NCBI RefSeq assembly: GCF_028769735.1
Contig: NC_088178.1
Coordinates: forward strand, 29,174,857 to 29,238,856
Source of the DNA: Zonotrichia leucophrys gambelii
Taxonomy: Eukaryota > Chordata > Aves > Passeriformes > Passerellidae
Reading direction: 5' to 3'
Length of the DNA stretch: 64,000 nt
Shown: in pieces, positions 51,801-63,800 of the stretch
Layout of the letters: each line of letters starts with the position of its first letter
Position numbering within the stretch: the stretch's first letter is position 1
Position numbers and translations under genes: made by a program
The notes under the pieces: model-generated
Database searches by the model: none
Told to the model about the DNA's origin: nothing
What the model saw: only the letters and a program-made list of their open reading frames with translations

Positions 51801-54800
51801 TGGGATGTGTTAGGGGAGATTTTAACTGTGTTTCATTGCAGCTGAAACTAAAATACAAATGTTCCATAGCTTCAAACCCTTCTTTTCAGCAGCACCTCAG
51901 GTCTTTGCTGAACTGGTATCAAAATCAAATAGGAAAATAAAATGTGTTTATGTATGAAATACCTGTTCTGCAGAGCTGTAAAGCTCTGACCTCCCTCTTT
52001 TTCTTCCAGATATTTCACATTTCTATTTCAGTTGTCAGGGGAAGTTTGTGGGGCTGAGCTTGTTTTTATCTGGAGGAGGTTTTGTCTCTTCCACACCAGA
52101 GCTGGGATCAGTTTATCATCCCCATTCATCTGAGGACTGGAGATTTTTGCCTAAGCTTCATCCCTCCCTTCCCAGCCTGTTTTTTTGTTTGATTTAAATC
52201 TGCTCATTCTCTCCCAAAGTCTGCACACAAAGGCCAGGGCAGTGTTTGCCACGTAAGCCCTTTTCCAGTCTGCTTGATTGATCAGTCTGGCATCTTCTCT
52301 TGGCATCCCCCACAGGCACAGCCTTGCCCTGCTCCCAAAATGCACCAGCTCCTGCTGCATTGTTGCATTGTTGCATGTTTCAGCAGCTGTCCTGCACCCT
52401 GGTGAGCTGTCGGGTTTTTGGCTGTTTGGAGGGCCTGGAAAGGCCCGGGGTGGCCTTGGGGCAGCCGAGTATCAAAGGACGAGAAGAGGCTTCAGTTCTT
52501 CTTTCGGTTTTTATGTTTATTAATTGTTTATCTAAAAGATTTTCTTTCGGCCGACAGAGATCTGCTCAGCAGCCAGCCATGAGCACACTGTGCCGCCCTC
52601 CGGACAGCCACTATCTTTATACCCATTGTTACGTGTACAATATTTATCATTTTTCCCAATACCTTTACCCTTATTGCCCAGTGCACTTTAGTAATGACCA
52701 ATCCCAAAGTGCCACCATCACCACAGAAGAGGGGAGGAGAAGAAGAAGAAGAAGAAGGACAGGACACGCCCCAATTCCTCCATCTTACTTCTCTTACAGA
52801 AATCCTAAACCCTGTGTCTCACCTCTAATTAACCAATCCCTTCACCATTCACCCCGGTGAAACCCTCCTGTCCTCATACAGGTGTCGTCTCCTGTGTGGA
52901 TCAAATCCAGCCACCAGACACTTCTGGAACATTCCAGGACTCCCGAGCCCCCCAAGGGTGCTCTCGGTGGCACCTCAGTCCTGAGGGGCTGAGATCCCAC
53001 AATCTCGGTGTTTATTAATTGTTTATCTAAAAGATTTTCTCTCGGCCCGACAGAGCTCTGCTCAGCAGCCAGCCATGAGCACACTGTCTGCCCTCCGGGC
53101 GGTCACCTATCTTTATACCCAAAAGTTACGTGTACAATATTTATCATTTTTCCCCAATACCATTTCACCCTTATTGCCTGTGCACTTTTAGTAATGACCA
53201 ATCCCAAAGTGCCACCATCACCACAGAAGATGGAGGAGAAGAGAAGAAGAAGAAGGACAGGACAGCCCAATTCCTCCATCTTACTTCTCTAAACCCCCTG
53301 TACAGAAATCCTAAACCTGTGTTTCACTCTCTAATTAACCATCCCTTCACCATTCACCCCGGTGAAACCCTCCTGTCCTCATACAGGTGTCGTCTCCTGT
53401 GTGGGATCAAAGTGCAGCCACCAGACACTTCTGGAACATTCCAGGACTCCCGAGCCCCCCAAGGGTGCTCTCGGTGACACCTCAGTCCTGAGGGGCTGAG
53501 ATCCGACAGTGAGCAGCACTTGGAATATGGCAGCCTGAAAAAAATGAAGAAGAACGAGTTTATAATTAAACCAAACTGGCTGCAGCATCCAGCTGTATTT
53601 ACAGTTTGCTGCTCATTGCTGCTTTGCTGTTTGAGTGTGTGATGGATGCATTCCATGGCTGAGGTGGGAATGGGGGAGATAATGGAAGGAAGGAGCAGAT
53701 AACATGGAGAGATAACCATGAGTCTGCAAACATGAATGCCAGGTAGATGAAGGTGTGATTTCCAACTTATTTCCAGTGTTTATAGAAAACAACCTCATCG
53801 TTTGGGGGAAATACTGACCTTGGTTGTGTCAGCTGTGCAGGATCTTGTAAGGGACAGGTGCAATATTGCAGGGCAGCTGCTGGAATTCCCATTTTCCACA
53901 AGATTTGTTGTTGCTGGAATTCCCATTTTCCATGGAGTGCTAGGACCTGTTATTGCTGGACTTGCCATTTCCCTGGCTCTGGAGCTGTTTCATTGCTGCA
54001 ATTCCCATTTTCCATGGGCTCTGGAGCTGTTTTACTCCTGCAATTCCCATTTCCCTGCCTCTGGAGCTGTTCCATTGCAGGAATTCCCATTTCCCTGGGC
54101 TCTGGAGCTGTTCCCTTGTTGGAATTCCCATTCCTGGGCTCTGGAGCTGTTTTTACTCCTGCAATTCCATTTCCCTGCTCTGGAGCTGTTCTTTGCTGCA
54201 ATTCCCATTTCCGGCTCTGGAACTGTTTTACCCTGCTGAATTCCCATTTTCCATGGCTCTGGAGCTGTTTTACTCCTGCAATTCCCATTTCCCTGGGCTC
54301 TGGGGGCTGTTACTGCTGCAATTCCCATTTCCCTGCCTCTGGAGCTGTTCCTTTACTGGAATTCCCATTCCCTGCCTCTGGAGCTGTTTTATTGCTGCAA
54401 TTCCCATTCCAACTCTGGAGCTGTTCCTTTGCTGCAGTTCCCTTCCACTGGCTGCTGGAGCTGTTCCTTTGCTGCAATTCCCATTCCCTGCCTCTGGAGC
54501 TGTTTTATTGCTGCATTCCCATTTCCATGAGCTCTGGGAGCTTCTCCCTGCTTAATTCCCATTTCCCTGGCTCTGGGGCTGTTTACTCTGCAATTCCATT
54601 TTCCCCGCCTCTGGAACTGTTTTTGCTGCAATTCCCATTTCCCTCCTCTGGAGCTGTTTTTTGCGAATTCCCATTTCCATGGGCTCCGGAGCTGTTTTGT
54701 TGGAATTCCCATTCCCTGGCTGGGAGCTGTTTTACTCCTGAATTCCCATTCCATGGGCTCTGGAGCTGTTTTATTGCAGGAATTCCCATTCCCTGGCCTC

Positions 54801-57800
54801 TGGAGCTGTTACTCTGGAATTCCCATTTCCCTGGCCTTGGAGCTGTTTTTCTGCAATTCCCCATTTCCCATGGCTCTGGAGCTGTTTTACTCTTTGGCAA
54901 TTCCCATTCCCTGGCTCTGGAGCTGTTTTATTGCTGCAATTCCCATTCCCTGGGCTCTGGAGCTGTTTTACTCCTGCAATTCCCATTTTCCATGGGCTCT
55001 GGAGCTGTTTTACTCCTGCAATTCCCATTCCCTGCCTCTGGAGCTGTTTTACTGCTGCAATTCCCATTTTCCATGGGCTCTGGAGCTGTTTTACTCCTGC
55101 AATTCCCATTTTCCATGGGCTCTGGAGCTGTTTTACTGCTGCAATTCCCATTCCTGCCTCTGAAGCTCCTCCTTGCTGGAATTCCCATTTCCCTGCCTCT
55201 GGAGCTGTTTTACTCCTGCAATTCCCATTTCCCTGGCTCAGGAGCTGTTCCATTGCAGGAATTCCCATTTCCCTGCCTCTGGAGCTGTTCCCTTGTTGGA
55301 ATTCCCATTTCCCTGGGCTCTGGGGGCTGTTACTGCTGCAATTCCCATTTCTCTGGGCTCTGGAGCTGTTTTACTGCTGCAATTCCCATTTCCCTGCCTC
55401 TGGAGCTGTTTTATTGCTGCAATTCCCATTCCCTGCCTCTGGAGCTGTTTTATTCCTGCAATTCCCATTCCCTGCCTCTGGAGCTGTTTTACTCCTGCAA
55501 TTCCCATTCCCTGCCTCTGGAGCTGTTTTACTCCTGCAATTCCCATTTCCCATGGGCTCTGGAGCTGTTCCTTTGCTGCAATTCCCCTTCCCTGGCTCCG
55601 GATCTGTTCCCTTGCAGTTTGCCCAGGACGAGGAGGGCGGCAGCGGGGACTTTGCGGTGCTGGAGTACGAGAGCGCGGAGCAGGCGGAGAGCGTGCGGGG
55701 CGCCATGGACGGCGCCACCATCCACGGCAGGAGGCTCCACGTGTCCTTCTGTGCCCCTGGAGCCCCGGGCAGGAGCACCCTGGCAGCCCTGATAGCAGCA
55801 CAGAGGATGGTGAGACCCCTGGGAAGGTTTTTGGGATGGGCTTCTCATGCTTGAGCTGGGAGAAGGAGCCGGGCTTGGGGAGCATTTGGGGTTTATCAGA
55901 GCCAGCTTGGAGCAGCTGGGACAGTGGGAGGTGTCCCTGCCATGGCAGGATGGGGTGGGATATAAGGTCCTTCCCAAGGCAAACCAGTCTGGGATTCTGT
56001 GGGGTCAGCACTGTTGGGTCCCTGCTCATGGTAAAGGGCTTTAACCAACCCAACCCAAACCATTCTGGAATTCTGTGATTCCATGGGTCAGCACTGTTGG
56101 AGCCCTGCCCATGGTAAATGACTTTAACCAAGGAATTCTGTGATTCTGTGGGTCAGTGCTGTTGGATCCCTGCCCATGGTAAAGGGCTTTAACCAACCCA
56201 AACCATTCTGGAATTCTGTGATTCGATGGGTCAGCACTGTTGGGTCTCTGCCCATGGTAAAGAGCTTTAACCAACCCAAACCAGTCTGGAATTCTGTGAT
56301 TCCATGGGTCAGTGCTTCCTGCTCATGGTAAAGGGCTTTAACCAACCCAAACCAGTCTGGAATTTTGTAATTCTGTGAAGTCAGTGCTGTTGGGTCCCTG
56401 CCCATGGTAAAGGGCTTTAACCAACCCAAACCATTCTGGAATTCTGTGATTCTGTGGGGTCAGCACTGTTGGATCCCTGCTCATGGTAAAGGACTTTAAC
56501 CAACCCAACCCAAACCAGTCTGGAATTCTGTGATTCCATGGGTCAGCACTGTTGGGTCCCTGCCCATGGTAAAGAGCTTTAACCAACCCAAACCATTCTG
56601 GAATTCTGTGATTCTGTAAAGTCAGCACTTCCTGCCCATGGTAGAGGACTTTTACCAACCCAAACCATTCTGGAATTCTGTGAAGTCAGTGCTGTTGGAG
56701 CCCTGCCCATGGTAAACAACTTTAACCAACCCAACCCAAACCAGTCTGGAATTCTGTGATTCTGTGGGTCAGCACTGTTGGGTCCCTCCCATGGTAAAGG
56801 GCTTTAACCAACCCAAACCAGTCTGGAATTCTGGGATTCTGTAAAGTCAGCACTTCCTGCCCATGGTAAAGAGCTGTAACCAACCCAAACCAGTCTGGAA
56901 TTCTGTGATTCTGTAAAGTCAGCACTTCCTGCCCATGGTAAAGGGCTGTACCCAACCCAAACCATTCTGGAATTCTGTGAAGTCAGTGCTGTTGGAGCCC
57001 TGCCCATGGTAAAGGGCTTTAACCACCCCAAACCATTCTGGAATTCTGTGATTCCATGGGATAAGCACTGTTGGAGCCCTGCCCATGGTAAAGGGCTTTA
57101 ACCAACCCAAACCATTCTAGAATTCTATGATTCCATGGGTCAGCACTGTTGGGTCCCTGCCCATGGTAAAGGGCTTTAACCAACCCAAACCAAACCAGTC
57201 TGGAATTCTGGGATTCCATGGGTCAGCACTGTTGGGTCTCTGCTCATGGTAAAGGGCTTTAACCAACCCAAACCATTCTGGAATTCTGTGATTCCATGGG
57301 TCAGCACTGTTGGGTCTCTGCTCATGGTAAAGAGCTTTAACCAACCCAAACCATTCTGGAATTCTGTGATTCTGTGGGTCAGTGCTGTTGGAGCCCTGCC
57401 CATGGTAAAGGGCTTTAACCAACCCAAACCATTCTGGAATTCTGTGATTCTGTAAAGTCAGTGCTTCCTGCCCATGGTAGAGGACTTTTACCAACCCAAA
57501 CCATTCTGGAATTCTGTGATTCCATGGGGTCAGCACTGTTGGAGCCCTGCCCATGGTAAAGAGCTTTAACCAACCCAAACCAGTCTGGAATTCTGTGATT
57601 CTGTGGGGTCAGCACTGTTGGAGCCCTGCCCATGGTAAAGGGCTTTAACCAACCCAAACCAGTCTGGAATTCTGTGATTCCATGGGTCAGTGCTGTTGGG
57701 TCCCTGCCCATGGTAAAGGGCTTTAACCAACCCAAACCAGTCTGGAATTCCATATAATCAGCCCAGTTCAGCCTCTTTCCCAAGCAAAGATGGCCAGGAA

Positions 57801-60800
57801 GAGGATTAATAAATATCCATAAAATCCCACGAAGTTGCACCCACATAGCTCTGGGATTTATTAAATGTAATCTCCTGTAAGAGAAATCATCCCAGCTCCA
57901 AACAAAAGTGACTGGGAATGAGTCACTGGACGAGCTAAAACTTGGTTTCAAACACAGAGGCAAGAATTTGTCAGCTTTAAGATAAATTTCAAGGCAGGAG
58001 AATCAGGTTCATTTCATGCTCGAGGTGGAAGAAAGCTCTTTACACCCACGTGTCTTATCCCATTATTTCCTAGGAAATTGGATGTGATCAGTGTTACATG
58101 GAGAGGCATCCCTTATTCTCCTCTGCTGATAACTCTGGGGTTAAAGGAAAAAAAAAGAAATGTGCTTGAAATTTTGTTGGAATCGTTTGTTAGGTGTTTC
58201 ATTTGAGGGGAAAAAAAGCAGGAAACAGGGAAGGAAATGGGTTTTTGTCAGATGAAATCTGTACATTGCCATTGGAGTTGGAGGGATTTGAATGTATTTG
58301 TTGCTTTTTCTTGCTTCTAACACTTTTTCTCTCCTCACTGGAGATGAGGAACAATAGGAAAGGTTTGCTTCCAGAGCCAAATCCAGTGCAGATCATGAAA
58401 AGTTTTAATAATCCAGCAATGCTGCAGATGCTGCTGCAGCCCCAGCTGCGTGGCCACGCTGTTAAACCGGGTAAGCTGCTCTGAAATAATGCAAAACCAA
58501 ACCCTGCTCTCAGTGCTGCAAGGCTTTTGCAGGGTAATTAAGTAGAAATAATATTTAATTTAATTACTGTTTCAGTGTGATTGTGCAGATAATTTCACCT
58601 TTTATGAAAGCAAAAGCAAGGGGTGCTTTGCTACACTCTTGTGTGTGGGGAAAATTCAGTGTTCCTACAAATACTGAATAAAGTATGAACTCTGTGGGCT
58701 CTGAATATTCACATTAGAAATGGCTTTAGAAAGAAATGTCTTTTACAAGGCTTGGTTAAACTTGAATCTGATTTTAGATCTGAATTTTGCAGCCTGAGTC
58801 TTTCTCCTGTTGCCAATGTAAATCTTGATTCTTTTGGCTGCTGCCACAGCTGTGCAGAGTATTTATTACAGCATCAGCCAGAATCATTTCTGTGTTCTAA
58901 TTAGGATGGGAATAAACATAAACCCTAATTAATCACATTTGAAATGGTGAAAGTGCTCAGAGCAGGAACAGGTGATGGGGAGAGCTGAGTGTGGCTACAA
59001 AGAAACCCAGAAATGGGGTGAAGTGACCACTTCAGGGCAGAAACACTCCAGCTAAATCTGAATTTAAAGCACTTCAGATAAAGCTGAGCCTGCAATCAGC
59101 TCAGCAGTGAAACTCTCAGGTGTGGAGGAGCTCTCACATTCTGAAATTTTACATCAAAAGCTTTCATAACCTTTCCCAACCTAAACCAGTCCCTCGTTCC
59201 CTTGTGGTGATTTTGTACACTTGAAAATTTTCTGGAAAGCAAATTAAAAACTGCAGGATAATTCTAAAGACTTTTACTTGCCTAATTTGTAAAATTCACT
59301 GATTTCTTGTGTGTTTCTTAAACAGTTCTTGGAGCATCTGCAGGCTTACCTCACCTCATAAATTCAGCAGTTGGGCCACCTTTTTTGCAGTTGAATAAAG
59401 TTCATCAGGTATGTGACAAAAAACCTGTCATCGAAAGAGTTATCTGGGGAGAGATTCTAAAATTTTAAGGAATTTAAAGCCAAAATGAAGTGTTCTTGTT
59501 GGAGCTCTAAGGAAGGTTATGAGATGGGGAAGCAGGCAGTGCTAACTGTCCAAAATGCAGTTATTTTATCTAAATTTTGGACTTAAAACCTGCCAATGTA
59601 GGCAAAACTTGTCATTTCTGGCAGAAAATCCTTCTTTAAACAGCTCTCAAGGGGCCTGGCACATCCCTTTCCCTTGGAGCAGCCCATCCACACTCCTGGA
59701 GGGATTTTATGGTTTATCTGCTTCAAACCAACGAGTTCAGCAGCCTTGGCTTCATTTCCAAGCTCCAGGGACCCAAATGTGCTGCATGTGCCATAAAAAC
59801 AGAGATTTGCTGATGTTATTTCTTACTGATGAATCCCCCAAATCCTCCTGTAATTCCAGATGGGCACCAGAATTCCTGAGAGAAAATGGGAAGGATCTTT
59901 GGGATGGGTTTGTGCTGGAAACTGAGAGAGGGAAAATGCACCCACAGCCAGAATTTCTGCCTTGAGCTCAGCTGCTCTCAGGGGTCAAAAATTGAATTTA
60001 TTATTCGTGGTAGGGATTTACACAAATACCTACAAGGGACTGGAGTCCATCACTTGGCCTTATTATTTCTGATATTTCAGAAATTTCCATTTTAAAAATA
60101 AAATCCTTTCAGCATCAATTATTTCTGCAGTTCTTTTGGCAAACACAGGCTTAGAGATCTTTGAAAAGACCCAACTAAAATGCAAGAATATTCCCTATGT
60201 TAAACATATTGAGCTCTTCTATTTTTTCTCTAAAAACTGCTAGGTTAATCTATTAAATTTAATAAATTCTGCTTCATTTTGCCCTATATAAAATAGACAT
60301 AATGCAGGAATATTCCCTATGTTAAGTATAAAATGCAGGAATATTCCCTATGTTAAGTATATTGAGCTCTTCTATTTTTTCTCTAAAAACTGCTAGGTTA
60401 ATATATTAAATTTAATAAATTCTGCTTCATTTTGCCCTATATAAAATAGACATCATTCTTTGGGGTTTTTTTAAACTGAAATTACATTTTCAGTTGCTCT
60501 GTTGAAGTTCCTGCTGCTCTCTCTGGCTCTGGGAGTGTTTGGTGCTCCCAGCTGGAGCCAGGGATGTTTTCCACAATTAACAGTGGGATTGATGATGATC
60601 CAAAGGCTTTTCCAGTGGGTTTTGCCTTGGGAGAGCTGCAGCCAAACAACTCTGTGTTTTCTCTGTCCAGAGATTTAAAAATTTCATCTCCTTCCCTTCC
60701 TGGGAGCTTCCTCTCATTTAATGAGCTCCACACCTGAATTTTAGAAGGATTTGATGATCCCAGTTTCTCCTCTAAGGCACATTTTTCTCTTCTTGGGTGG

Positions 60801-63800
60801 TTTGTTTTGGGGTGTTGTCTAAAGCCAGAGGAGCAGATCACTGTTTTATTTATTTGTTTGTTTATTTGTTTATTTATTTATTTTGAAATTCAGTGTTGTC
60901 ACTGAAAGCCCTCCCCAGCCACGCTGGTTTAGCTCCCTGCATGTCTCAGGTTTCTCTTTTATATTCAGGGCTTTGTGAAGTAACAGAATGAGAATAAATA
61001 TTTAAAAATAATGATTTTAAAAGGGTTCAACAGAGAGGATTTGAAGGTTATTCACCCAGTAATTGTTCAACTTGAGGTAGCCTTATTTTCAACTTGTTTC
61101 TCTTAATTTCTCTTAGTTATAAATTATCCTGCCCCAAAATAATGCATTTTCAGGTTCCTCAGGGATATTTTCCTCAGACATCCAGCAATTTGTTAAATCT
61201 TGATTAATCCAGAGCCTTTCCCCTGAGGATTCTGACCAAACTGATTTTTTCCACTCTTTTATTTCTGAAAGTTTTGCAATAGAACCACTTTGCTTTGTTG
61301 CTGGAGCCAAGTTTAGAAGGAGCAGCCCCTGGCACTGGTGACAACAACCAGCCCTGCAAAATCTCCCCTGGAAATCACTGAGACAATGCAAATAGATGCA
61401 TAACTGATCCAGATATGGCCCATCTTTGTTTGGAAAAACACATTTCTGAGCCCAGAAGATCATATTTTAGTCCAGAAGATCATGTTTCAGTCATGAAGGG
61501 TTTTTTCTCTAAGGAATTTAAGCCTGCCACCCAGACACAGCCAAGGCTTGGAAATACTTGGGAGATGTTTTGCTCTCTTCATTCCCTGGGTTTGGTGGTT
61601 AAAACAATAAAGGGTGAACTTGGCATGATCACAGTGTCCTGTCTGTTTATTTTAGTGCAACACCCTATAGAATAACCTGCATTTTACTGGCACTTCCAGG
61701 CCTGTAGCATAAATCATGATGGCTTTTAAGGTTTATTTTAAGCCTCAGAGCTGGCCAGAGCTCACAATGTTGAATATACCCATGGCAGAATCTGGAGAGG
61801 GTGCCCTAAAGTTCTTAATTCAGTGGCTCAGTTCTGGTGGCAAACTGCTCCAGAATATTCTGAATGAGCAATGTGAATATTTTATAGACTTGCCAATGTG
61901 CAGGCACTGTGATTTGTCAGGTTTTAATGCCTCTGGGCTAGGATTTCATGGAGATTGTTGTGGGGGGAAACATAGCTGTGTGGAGGAAATGATTGTCCTT
62001 AACTCAGAATGTTGAATTCCTTCAAGCAGTGCTGTGTGAAAATATTGGTGTGGCTGCCAGGTAACCCTTGTTTTTACTCCTTTGTCAGAGCTCACTGCTG
62101 GGGAGCACGTCCAGCCTGCTGCTGCAGAGCCCTGCTCAGCTGCCCCTGCCCCAGCAGCAGCTGCTGAAGATGGAGAACGTGCAGGCAAACAGTGTAAGGC
62201 CACCCCTGCAGCTCTGCCCTCCCTGAGCCCTCCCATCTTCCCTAAATAAATCATTTATATATTTATAAATATATATATAATCAGGTGCCCGTGATTTGAA
62301 GTTCCCTTCCAACCCAACCCATTCATGTTCTGTGATCCTTCAGTGCAGCTGAAGAGGTTGAGAGTGTGGAAGTTGAGCAGATAATTGTAATGATTTACAC
62401 AGTTTTCTCTTCTTCCTTTTAGAAACCAGGTTTGCTGGGAGAGCCTCCAGCCATGCTGCTGCAGACAGTGCTGGGCATAGGGGTGATGCCAGCACTCAGC
62501 TCAGGCCTGGCAGCACGAGGAGAAGCTCTCAAGTGTAAATGACATTTCATTTCATCCCACACCTCTAGAAATGCCCAGCCTCACATTCTGCACCGACTTT
62601 CTCCCTGTGTAAAAAAGCATCTGGTTAAATACTCTGCTAGCTCAGTTATTCCTTTTTGGGTACACTTGGAATATGCTTTTATTTAGAGGTGACATTTTGT
62701 GGGGTTTTGCAAAGCAGGTAAATGGGAGTTGCTGAAGAGGCACCACAAATTTGCTCTTTGCCTTCATTTTATTAAGAAATGAGTTTTAGCAGCCAGTCTG
62801 TGACAGGTGTCAATTTGGAATGCAAATTCCTGTGCCACTGATGCCCTCAGTATTTATGAGGAAGGATCAGCTGGATCCTGGGGTGCTCCCCTGGAGAGGA
62901 GAAGGATCCAGGGAGAGCTCAGAGCCCTGGCAGGGCCCAAAGGGGCTCCAGGAGAGGGAGAGGGGCTGGGGACAGGGATGGAGGGACAGACACAGGGAAT
63001 GGATTTAAAAGGGAAAAAGGGGGGATTTAGATGGGATATTGGGAAGGAATTTGTGGTTGAGAGGGAGGAATAGAATTGCCAGATTTGCTGTGGCTGCCCC
63101 TGGATCCCTGCAGTGTCCCAGGCCAGGCTGGACACCCTGGGGCAGTGGGAGGTGTCCCTGCCATGGCAATGGAGGATCCTTAAGGTCTCTCCCAGCCTGA
63201 ACCATTGCAGGATTTTCTGCTCTTGTTTCCTCCACTGCTCCCTGTGTTCTGCAATCCTGGCCCTGCCCTGAGCCATGGCAGTTCCAGGAGCAGGGGAAAG
63301 GCATCCAGGGAGGGCAGAAAGCTCCTCCAAATACCCACATTGTCCTTTTGGAGAACACTTGCCAGTTTTCAGTGAAAGAAATTCTTCCCAAAGGCAGCTG
63401 AGGTGGGGTTTCCCCCTGTGCTCCCATCCAGCATCCTCCAGGATGTTGTTCCCAGTTTTTCTTTGAAAATGCCAGGAAGCACTAAGAAAGTTATCACAGG
63501 GAATGTTTAGAAAAGTCAGAGTTTTATTGAATCAGCTTGAAATGGAGCTGTTTGCCTGTGGGATGGGGAAGGAACAAAAAGCAGTGCAGCAGATCTGGAA
63601 TTGTTCTCCTCCACCCTCGTTAACCCCACAGCAAACCCTCTGTAATAAATCCCGTGTAACAGCAGAGTTTCTCCATTTATGGCTGCCTGCAGCATCTAAC
63701 CCAGCTCCCATTCCAGCAGCAGCAGCAGCAGCGGGGATGGGCATGCTGCCATTCTTCCCCAACCAGCACATGGTCGGACAGGCCCTGCCCGGGCCCAACG

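Noticed and set aside
52408..53508. Two separate LTRs flanking a provirus
   Set aside because: There are only about 10 bp between the copies, a single U5 and a single pair of target duplications, so this is one LTR with an internal duplication.
53858..55792. 644-codon open frame
   Set aside because: It is the ~42-bp array read in one frame and enters exon 4 out of frame. It matters only as the consequence of a decoy acceptor.
62423..62541. RAVER2 exon 8 as a terminal exon with stop at 62541
   Set aside because: A donor GTAAAT at 62535 keeps phase with exon 9, which encodes the conserved [13 protein letters not shown] short isoform is possible but unsupported.
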